64,000 nucleotides of DNA, taken from contig NC_079502.1 of NCBI RefSeq assembly GCF_030052815.1, positions 7,282,103 through 7,346,102 on the forward strand, written 5' to 3'. The notes beneath the pieces are model-generated. The model saw only the letters and a program-made list of their open reading frames with translations, was not told the origin of the DNA and searched no databases. Each line of letters opens with the position of its first letter. Positions within the stretch are counted from its first letter, which is position 1. A program made the translations under genes and the position numbers. This DNA comes from Hevea brasiliensis. Lineage: Eukaryota; Streptophyta; Magnoliopsida; Malpighiales; Euphorbiaceae. Below are positions 1 through 8,784 of this stretch, in pieces.

Positions 1-1756
1 TATCTTGAATTCTCATCTGCTACATACCAGGTAACTCTTTCTTTTTGCTCTTAATCTTTACAATTCCTGGTAATTACCATTTACTTTAACTTTTGATAAC
101 ACATTGCATGAGACATTGAGGACAATGTCCAATTTTGAGTTTGGGGGTGCACATTCTGATTTTTGGTTTATTTTTGCTTCATTTTTCACATTTTGAGTAT
201 AGGAACATCTCATCCCATTTCATTTACATATATTGTAAATATTTTACATATATTTCCACACATACATATACATAACACATTTACACACACATTATACATC
301 ACTTAGAAATTGTACACATTGCATACAAATAGACTCCCTCCATTTAGTTAATGCATTACTCATTTTAGGAATCATGCATCATGCATTAAAATCTTTTGCC
401 AAATCCCTTGAGTATTGAAAATGTGCCTATGAGAGTGATTTGACTCACCCTTTAGTTGGGTTTGTGGATTGAAAGTTTCCTAAAAGGTGCAAGGTTTTGA
501 AGTGTCTATCCCTTGCCTATATCTTCTTAGCCAAAAAGCCACCCAACTAGTCATTTGGAGATGAAAGTGTTTAGAGGGAGTTATTGGATATAAGGTAGTC
601 AAATGATGTCTCACCAATCCTAGAACAAATTTTCTAAACCTTTCAAGGCGAAATACCAGCTTATACTTGAAAAGAGAAATGATTAGGCATTCTTTGATTT
701 AAACCCTCTCATTTTAAACCTTTGGCCTTTTTTTCCTAATTAAAATTAACCCTTGCAAACCCCTTTAAACCTTTTTATTCCTAATTTTTCTTGAAACCCT
801 TATTGCTACCTAGCCAATGAACCAAACACTCCAACCTTTTTCATGAGAATAATATTGAATATTAGGTACACTTTCTAAAAATAATAGAAATAAAAATAAA
901 AAAAAAGAAAAAAAATATACAATAAAAGGGAGAAGAAGTGCTTGTCATCTTGTAAAAGTGCTAGTATATGTGCTTTTCACTATTGCCATTCGAAATGAAA
1001 GAAATCCACCCAAAGTATTAAAAGAAATGAGTTTGGGGGTGGCAAATTTTAGGGACAATTATCAAAAGAAAATACAAAATGCAAGTTTAAAAAATCAAAT
1101 GTCCCTCATTTTTATGTGTTTTGTAAACTATGCTAGCACTTGACAATTCTCATTATGTATTTCTCTCCTCCACTTATATATATAAAAAAAAAGAAGAGAA
1201 AAAGAAAAAAATGTAATAAAATAAAAAGGTGTACCTTATGTTGTCAAAATTGAAAATATTCTCATGCTTTGAACCCTTTTTTTACCCATTTTTCTTCTTA
1301 GCCTCATTTTGAACCCCATGGCCCCATTACATCCCTAAAAAGACCTTTGATCTCTTGATAGTACTTGCTACATTAGTGGAGATGGGAGTAGGGAATTTGC
1401 CTATGGGATTGGAAAACTATTCATCTATTCATTCAATTCTATCATTCCATGTTGAGATACTTTGGTTATCAATTGTCCTAGAATTCTTTTTGAGCATGAC
1501 TATCTCTTTTGATTTGTTGGTTTGGGGATTTTGAATGATAATTGACTTGATGGCTAAGCGGTGAAAGCTTGGATAAGCATTAGATTCTTTGCATTTTGAA
1601 GGATGGGTATATGGATTGTTGGTATGGCTAAAGGTGTGTTTAGTTACTTTAGTAGGTAATTTTCATAGCTCTTTGGATAAGGCACCCCTAAAAATTTTTT
1701 GCATTTCATTTTAAAGTTTGCTTGAGGACAAGCAAAAGCTTGAGTTTGGGGGTATT
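1..1756 (+). mobile_element. 3' internal part of a Ty3/gypsy LTR retrotransposon (Athila/Tat-type)
   Basis: This stretch runs from the window edge to a polypurine tract (gagtttgggggt) directly before the LTR that starts at 1757. No long reading frame is present, as expected of the non-coding zone between pol and the 3' LTR in Athila/Tat-type elements. A 'TTGAGGACAA... GAGTTTGGGGGT' block occurs at about 115-149 and again at 1722-1753, and the tract alone also at about 1029-1040. The element is cut by the left edge, so its coding part cannot be seen. The family call rests on the tract and on the sequence at the LTR's 3' end. Confidence 0.75.
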
Positions 1757-3373
1757 TGATGCATACATTTTGCATAGTCATTTTGGTCTAATTTTATAAC
1801 CATTTTTATTTGATTATTAGTCATTTTTAGCTAATTTCATTAGTTAATTAGTTAGTTTTTCATAGTTGTCAATTTTGCATTAATTTGTAATTTTTACTTT
1901 GTTTTGTAGGAAAAATGGTGTTTTTGAAGGACTGAAGAGAATTTTGCCATTGAGGAGTGTCTTCTACAGCCAAAGATGTCAAAAATAAGTTTTCAAGCTG
2001 AAATATGCATTGACCAAATTGTGCATAACTTGCCGCATAAGCTATGCAGATCTGCATAAGGAGAAAGATCATTGTTCCAGAACCAGCCGAAATGTGCATA
2101 AGGAGACTGCATAGCTTATGCACATTCTCGCCTCCCTTATGCACCTTCACGGAATTGTGCATAACCTATGCACCAAGTCATGCAGTTTCGCATAAGTGAC
2201 TCAGAACCAGTGAAGCGCATAAGGGACTGCATAACTTATGCAGTCCACTTATGCAGTCCCATAAAGAGTTCATTAATGAGCTGGCAGGAGATTCCCTCAA
2301 ATAATTCCTCCTAGAACATACCATTTTAGGGCTCCATTTCAGAAAAAATGCTATATATAGTCTCATTTTCCCATTTTTAGAAAGGAGACAAGGAGCAGAA
2401 AAGAAAAGGAGAAGAGAGGCAGAATTTGAGGAGTCACCTTCATCTTCCACACCATTTTCAACCAAGATTTGCAGATTTCTTTCTTTCCTTACATTTTTCT
2501 ACATTTCTAGTGTTTAATTTCTTACTTCTTAGCTTAGATTAAAGCTTTATTTCCATTTAAACTCATCATATCTTGTAAGCATTATGGATAGTGAGTAGTT
2601 TACCTTTGATTCTGGAGTAAGGGTTGTAATATTTGAGATATTTTGTGGATTTTGATTGGGTAATCCATATTTTGTGATCTTAATGAGTTTTATTCATTTC
2701 TTGTGTGCTTAATGACATGCTTAGTGTAGGATCCCATTAAGTGATGTTCTTAATCCATGGTTGAAGCACCGAAAGGAGAAGGCCTTGTGATAGATAATCA
2801 AGAAATTGGACTTAATTAACTTAGACCTAGAAATAGGCTAAGGATTAAGAGGATTCACAGATTAATTAAAGAACTTAATGGGTCTTAATTAATTCTAACT
2901 CCACGAAAGTAGGATTAATTTGATTAAGGCACTCTTTGTCTCACTCGAAAGGGAATTCAAAGGATTTAAGAATTAATCTCCTTAAAACCCATAAGTTTCA
3001 TAAAATTGGATAACCGATTTAAATCCCAAAATAGCTCGAATATGAAATCCCGAACTTCGGAATCGCCTTTTTACCATTGTTAATTTTCAATTGAATTTAA
3101 TTGTTTGCCATTTTCAATATTTCCATATTTGAACTTGCTTATTCCAATTTGACGCAATTTTAGTTTAATGCGATACATTGTTGAATAGAATATTGATTTT
3201 GCACATATAGATTTCACACTCCATTACTCATCAATTCACTTCTTTAATTTCATAGATACTTCGATTTAGTCAACTTTTATATCAAAAATTCAATCATTAA
3301 CACAACTCCTCGTGGGATCGATATTTTTCTATACTACTTGTACGACCCGTGCACTTGCGGTAGGGACATAACA
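1757..3373 (+). mobile_element. 3' LTR of the Athila/Tat-type element
   Basis: The LTR begins TGATGCATAC just after the polypurine tract and ends ACATAACA, about 1.6 kb, with the usual TG...CA borders. Its 3' part reads 'ctcgtgggatcgata ... cgacccgtgcacttgcgg', a signature I recognise from plant Ty3/gypsy LTRs of this group. Positions 2008-2265 are rich in GCATAA/TTATGC pairs. The target-site duplication cannot be checked because the 5' end is outside the window; the candidate right flank is tatca at 3374-3378. Short reading frames on the minus strand inside are chance. Confidence 0.8.
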
Positions 3374-4108
3374 TATCAATTTCACTAATAATAATTTTTC
3401 TTTTTATATTTTTACTGATACAAAGTTTTATATCACAATACTAAATTTATTAGACATAAAAAATAATACATATGTAGATTTTATTCTATTTTCCTAAATC
3501 TAATAATATATTGATATTTATACTACATAATAAAATTTTTCTAATAATATAAATTTACCTCATATTTGTTTTAAGTACTCTATAAAATTTTTCTTAAAAA
3601 AATAAGTAATATATTATCAATATTTTGCCTAATTATTTTTATCAAAAAATATAATAAACATTAAAAAAAATTACCTCAACATTTTTTTTAGTTTTTATAC
3701 TTTTAATATTTTTTCATTATTTACAACTTTTCAATTACATTTTACATTATTTTCACCTAATTTTTTTCCCTTAGTAAATTTATGAATAATATTCAAAATA
3801 ATAAAATTATTTTTTTCTTTTTTTATTATTTTATGACCTTCTTTAGACATAAAATCATGTTCTAAACCTAATAATTTTTCAAATTTAAATTTTATAACAT
3901 AATATTTAAATTTATTACTTATATTTTTTATTTTAAAAATACAAATTATTAACTACACTATTATATAATTATATAATATTTAATTTCACTACAAAATTTT
4001 AAAAATGTTTTACTAATACATCAATTATTTTCTTTAATATGAAATTTATTATTACATATCATAAAAAAAAAACACATAAATATATACACTATACATACCT
4101 TAAAATGT

Positions 4109-4110
<2 letters not shown>
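3374..4110. other. AT-rich intergenic spacer
   Basis: Low-complexity, very AT-rich DNA between the LTR end and the GA microsatellite. I see no gene, RNA or clear element here. Confidence 0.6.

Positions 4111-4147
<37 letters not shown>
4111..4147. repeat. (GA)n microsatellite
   Basis: An uninterrupted GA dinucleotide run of about 37 bases, flanked by AT-rich sequence. Confidence 0.95.
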
Positions 4148-4149
<2 letters not shown>

Positions 4150-4233
4150 CTTCAAATGTTGAATAGTGTCAATGCATAAATCCAGTGCAGGAAATGAGAG
4201 GAGTCTGGATTGGCTACGGTAGCGTCTGATTGA

Positions 4234-4625
4234 AGCTAGGCGCTACAATTGGTAGCACCCAGCAGTTAGGCGCTGCCAATGATAGCACCCTACTGCTTCT
4301 TTTTCAACAACAGTGCAGATTCTGTATTGGTAGTGCAGCTAGACGCTACCATGGGTAGCACTCAGCTGTCTGACTTTTTTTTCGAATGATGAGAGAATCT
4401 GAACTGTTCACGGCAGCTAGACTCTACTATGGGTAGCACCCAGCTACTTACTTTCATATAACGAGATCTTTTTCGTAAAACGAGAGAATCTGTACTGTTG
4501 ACAGCAGCTAGACTCTACTATGGGTAGCATCCAGCTGCCCACTTTCGTAAAACAAGACTTTTTTTGCAAAACGAGAGAATTTATATTGTTGACAGCAGTT
4601 AGACTCTACTATGGGTAGCACCCAG
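4234..4625. repeat. Six-copy dispersed-tandem repeat with a hairpin core
   Basis: A core resembling AGCTAGRCKCTACYATGGGTAGCACCCAGCT occurs near 4234, 4264, 4337, 4415, 4505 and 4597. The third copy contains GCTACC-ATG-GGTAGC, a perfect 6-bp stem. The last three copies sit in a longer ~90-bp unit that also shares an 'acgagagaatctgtactgtt'-type segment. The block is far more GC-rich than its surroundings. I cannot assign it to a named transposon family. Confidence 0.75.
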
Positions 4626-4639
4626 CTGCACCTGCCATT

Positions 4640-6057
4640 TTAATTTTTTTTTTTTACATTTCAATTCAAAAGAAAGTTTATTATTACAAGTTAGTCCTTA
4701 GTTGTTACTCATGATTGAGTCTTCCTGTCTCTCTCCTCTACGTCATAAAAAATGCTCACTTTTGATAAATATTTTTTCCCTCACCCCCTTTTGATAATTT
4801 AATTTTTAAATTACCCTGTTTAGATAATTTTCCCTGGTTTTCTGCATGAAATTTCTTTTTTATTTTAATTTATTAATATATAATATAAATTTATTTATAA
4901 AAAAAATAAAATATAATTATAAATATAAGTTTCAAACATAATTTTAATAATCTATTTACATTTTTTTATTAAAATTATAATATTTAAATACATAATTATA
5001 TAAAAATAAATTATTTTTTAATAAAAAAAATAATGTGTTATCGTACAGGGAGTTATGAAGATTCTATGCATCCATTCTGCCCGACACAATATGGAGGCCG
5101 AGAAAATATATCAAATTTAGGAAGGGTCGAATTGATTCGAAAATTTTTGTTATCCTTATCTATCAGACAGATTTCACAATAGACGATATATATTCGAGTA
5201 TATCTCCTTCCTCTCAATCAAAATCCCTATCTTCATCATTACTCATTACTTGCAAGGATGATTCGACGCGGCCACAGGCTGGTCCAAACTGTGAATTAGA
5301 CTGGATCAACAGATTCATGAATTGGCCTAGAACTAGGGCATAGGGGCTGATTACAGTTCAAAGAAAATACATTCTGCCTTCTTGTCTATAATGGAATTTA
5401 ACAAATTTTCATATTTCAAAGTCAAAGATGTGGGCTACTTAAAGTCCTTGCCTTCTAAAAACTGCAGACAGATTGCTACCAACTATTAGCTTGAAAATTC
5501 ATCTCAAAGCCTCCCTATTCATCACTTTCATCTCCAATTCCATGTTGACTCCAAACAAAATGACGCCGAATTTTATTACTTGCTGATCTTTACAGTCCTT
5601 CAACGGTACCCTTTTCCAGGTTTTTGTTTCTTTTTTATTTTAGTGAATTTCTCTTAATTATCTTCTTAAAATCTTTGATGATTGTTTTAGCTTCTAGGTT
5701 TTTGGTTAGCCTGGCGTTTGTTAACCCAGCTTCTCCTAAAACCTCCTCCACTTCCTCTTCTTCTTCTTGTTTTCAGATTTTATATAACATTTATGGCGTT
5801 CTTATGATGCTTCTTTAAATAGAAAAACACTTTCATAGCTATATGTCCTGCTACTGAAAGGATCAAGCTTTTCTTTTTCTTGGGTTTAGCCTTTTGGGTG
5901 GATAATTTGATTGAATTCTCTTTTCTTCTTGAAGTTTGTGGAGTTTGGTGTATATTCCATCAAAGTTGAGCTTGGGTTAGTCTTTCAACAAAAAAACGAG
6001 ATTCAGAGAAGTAAGCAATTCAAGATTTGATATATTTCACTACAACATTCTTGAAAA
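4640..6057. other. Spacer and upstream region of the PBL-like gene
   Basis: AT-rich up to about 5040, then more balanced sequence leading to the kinase gene. Positions about 5363-5510 are related to about 8450-8692, upstream of the LysM-WAK gene (separate entry). Pyrimidine-rich sequence at 5600-5960 probably holds the 5' untranslated region; a short open frame at 5624-5818 has no recognisable protein features. Confidence 0.45.
5363..5510 (+). repeat. Copy 1 of the sequence block shared by two kinase upstream regions
   Basis: This segment (acattctgcctt ... gtctataatgg ... gatgtgggctact ... acagattgctacc ... ttagct) matches about 8450-8692 with scattered substitutions. The later copy has about 60 extra bases before 'cagattgctacc'. 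Part of the shared sequence is also the right arm of the 8142-8548 foldback, so this may be a decayed copy of the same mobile element plus flank. Confidence 0.7.
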
Positions 6058-7657
6058 ATGAGTTGTTTTTCTTGCTTCTCCTCTCATGACAAGAAAACAG
6101 CTAAAAGGTCAAGTAGCAGCAAAAGATCACGGCCACAGCCACCCATCTCTCCTCCTCATAAAAAAGAAAACAATATTGCAGCACCGCCACGGCCTGCTGG
6201 TAAGTATCTTTATGGGTTACCGAATCAAACAAAGCTAGAATTTGTGCAGGTTGTTGATCAAATCCACAGACTCGGTGTACCAATTAAGCTAGCTCCAATT
6301 ATGGTTACATGCATGCCTTAATTTCACAGTGATCAATCTTTTCTTGTTGGAAAGGCGTTATTATTAATTATTTGTTTGTGCAGAGAATCCTAAACCAAAG
6401 CCCCAAGCTGAACCAAATACCAATATGGAAGCCACCCATAATAACAACAGCAAGGAAGGTGGCAACAACAATATCACAGCACAGACTTTTACATTCCGTG
6501 AACTAGCCACAGCTACAAAGAATTTCCGACAAGAATGTCTAACTGGTGAAGGAGGGTTTGAAAGAGTTTACAAGGGAAAACTTGGGAAGACCAACCAGGT
6601 AAATTAATAATGAACACTCTTTTCTTCATGTCTATTCTTTGATACTCGTCCTGATGGTTTCTAATTTAATTCAGGTAGTGGCTGTGAAGCAACTTGATAG
6701 AAATGGGCTGCAAGGAAATAGAGAATTTCTTGTAGAGGTGTTGATGTTGAGTCTCTTGCACCATCAGAATCTTATAAATCTTATTGGATATTGTACTGAT
6801 GGAGATCAAAGACTTCTGGTATACGAGTACATGGCTTCTGGATCTCTTGAAGACCATCTATTATTAGGTACATATGATAAACCTTTATATATGTATATAT
6901 TAATTAGTTAGAATTATCTTGAATTATAATGATGTACTGTTTCATTTGATTTTCAGAACTTCCACCAGAGCAAAAGCCATTAGATTGGTTCACAAGAATG
7001 AAAATAGCATTAGGTGCTGCTAAAGGACTAGAGTATTTGCACAATAAGGCTAATCCCCCTGTGATATATCGGAACCTGAAACCATCAAAAATTTTGCTGG
7101 ACGAGGAATTTAATGCAAAACTGTCCGATTTCGGGCTAGCCAAGCTGGGACCTACAGGGGATAGAAAACATATTTCTGCAAGAGTAATGGGAACATATGG
7201 TTACTGTGCTCCAGAGTACCAAAGAACAGGCCAATTGAGTGTTAAATCAGATGTATACAGCTTCGGAGTTGTTTTACTGGAGTTGATTACAGGAAGAAGA
7301 GCCATTGACATCACCAAACCAACCGAGGAGCAAAATCTTGTCGCCTGGGTAACTAAGCACACTCATTTTTCTCTTTCTTTAGCTTGCAAGTGCTTTTCGA
7401 TTAGAAGTTATGTAATTTATTTTCCTGAACAGGCACAACCAGTGTTCAAGGATCCAAATAGATACCCAGAACTTGCTGATCCACTTCTTCGTGGAGAATT
7501 CCCAGTTAGGGCCCTAAATCAAGCAGTTGCAGTGGCTGCAATGTGTCTACAAGAGGAAGCAGGAGTTCGGCCATTGATGAGCGATGTAGTTAGAGCTCTG
7601 AGTTTCCCTGGAGGAGTTCCAGAAGCAGGCGCTGTTACACATGACAGTGGGGTATGA
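6058..7657 (+). CDS. RLCK-VII / PBL-type cytoplasmic kinase, probably a pseudokinase or decaying copy
   Basis: Five coding exons: 6058-6199, 6384-6598, 6675-6867, 6957-7348, 7433-7657, giving 388 residues. The protein has a Cys-rich, Lys/Ser-rich N-terminus and one kinase domain (about 85-370) closest to Arabidopsis PBL5-7-type receptor-like cytoplasmic kinases, which relay immune-receptor signals at the plasma membrane. VAVK (Lys124), DFG (241-243) and the [10 protein letters not shown] activation-loop end are intact. The P-loop reads GEGGFER (Glu107 for Gly), the catalytic loop reads YRNLKPSK (Asn223 for Asp, Lys228 for Asn), and the N-terminus reads MSCFSCF where family members often carry a myristoylated Gly2. 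After the stop, the -1 frame continues with DREVAEAIEW and ends at about 7759, so an extra base near 7648-7651 probably shortened the tail. Catalysis is unlikely; a scaffold role or pseudogene status are both possible. Confidence 0.85.
7349..7432 (+). other. 84-nt in-frame open intron of the PBL-like gene
   Basis: The borders are gcctgg|gtaact and gaacag|gcacaa. Joining restores the family sequence [13 protein letters not shown], so this is an intron. Its length is 28 codons with no stop, so retention would insert 28 residues without breaking the frame. Confidence 0.8.
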
Positions 7658-8141
7658 CAAAGACAGCACTCGAGACCGAGAAGTGGCAGAAGCCATAGAA
7701 TGGGACTCAAATTCAAGGCTTGCAGTGTCAAGGAGTGGAAGTGCTTCTTCATTGTAATATATCATCTGTTGCATATATACATGTAAATGGTTATGAATGG
7801 AGATGGGTTTTCTCTGGAGACATTTTATATTGTTCTATATAAACCCAATCTAGATTGAGAAAAGCTACTATGTCGTGCCCTTCATGTTATCCTCAAGGCA
7901 CCAATATGAGACCCTCATCATCATGTTAAATCTGTCATTGCCTCTTATAAAGCACAATTTTCTGCAAGCACGAAAGTCATCAAGCTTCCTACAATCAATC
8001 ACTCATGAAGATCCAGTCCTATGGCATTACCAATAGTTGTTAAGAGCTGACCAATTTATTTCACTGAAATTTTGCTTTCACTAATCATCTCTCCCTGGTC
8101 AGGTCAAATGATACATCATTTGAATATATATATATATATAT
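7658..8141 (+). other. 3' end of the PBL-like gene and spacer
   Basis: Positions 7658-7759 still look coding in another frame (see the kinase entry) and then become the 3' untranslated region. The rest has no gene that I can see; a short TA run lies at about 8124-8142. Confidence 0.5.
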
Positions 8142-8548
8142 AGACTTTGAGTAGCCCACGTCTTGGACTTTGAAATATTAAAATTTGTTAAAGTCCAGCA
8201 TAGACAACAAGGCAGAATGTATTTTATTTATTTTCTTTCTTTGAATAAATATTTTCAAGATTGAGACTGCAGTGATTATATATATATATATATATAATCA
8301 CTGCAGTCTCAATCTTGAAAATATTTATTCAAAGAAAGAAAATATTAAAATATATATTTGAAATATTAAAATTTGTTAAAGTCCATTATATATATATATA
8401 TATAATCACCAGTGCATAGTGCAGTCTCAATCTTGAAAATATTTGTTCAAAGAAAGAAAATAAATAAAATACATTCTGCCTTGTTGTCTATAATGGACTT
8501 TAACAAATTTTAATATTTCAAAGTCCAAGATGTGGGCTACTCAAAGTC
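8142..8548. mobile_element. Long foldback (inverted-repeat) element
   Basis: The left arm, 8142-8278, is the reverse complement of about 8400-8548 with only small differences. Both outer ends read gactttgagtagccca when taken inward. A perfect TA-centred palindrome of about 65 bp per arm lies around 8287, and a second partial copy of the arm is nested at about 8290-8400. There is no coding capacity. It looks like a MITE or foldback element with an internal rearrangement. It lies between the kinase and receptor genes. Confidence 0.8.
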
Positions 8549-8692
8549 CATGCCTCCTTAAAACTGAAGATACGTATTGAAATTGGTCAGTGATCCATTT
8601 CTGTGTTGTCATTAATCCATGTATACATGTGTTTTATCTAAAAAAAAAAAATACAGATTGCTACCGATTATTAGCTGGAAGATTCATCCCAG
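8450..8692 (+). repeat. Copy 2 of the sequence block shared by two kinase upstream regions
   Basis: Related to 5363-5510 upstream of the PBL-like gene. It overlaps the right arm of the foldback element, continues past its end (acagattgctacc ... attagctgg ... attcatccca), and stops about 45 bp before the TATA box of the receptor gene. Confidence 0.7.
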
Positions 8693-8737
8693 TAGCCAAG
8701 TCAAAGTATAACTCAACTTGTAAGTAACGCAAGGCAC

Positions 8738-8745
8738 TATAAAAG
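8738..8745 (+). promoter_or_regulatory. Probable TATA box of the LysM-WAK receptor gene
   Basis: TATAAAAG lies 47 bases upstream of the ATG at 8785. Plant initiation typically falls about 30 bases after a TATA box, which predicts a very short leader of roughly 15-20 bases. Confidence 0.6.
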
Positions 8746-8784
8746 ATAAATCCCTGACCAAACTCAATTCTAGCCTAAGAACTC

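Noticed and set aside
1869..2465. Two minus-strand frames inside the LTR
   Set aside because: Low-quality protein sequence in the antisense of an LTR, partly produced by the GCATAA repeats.
5624..5818. 64-residue frame upstream of the PBL-like gene
   Set aside because: Hydrophobic and Ser-rich, in pyrimidine-rich leader sequence, with no family signal.
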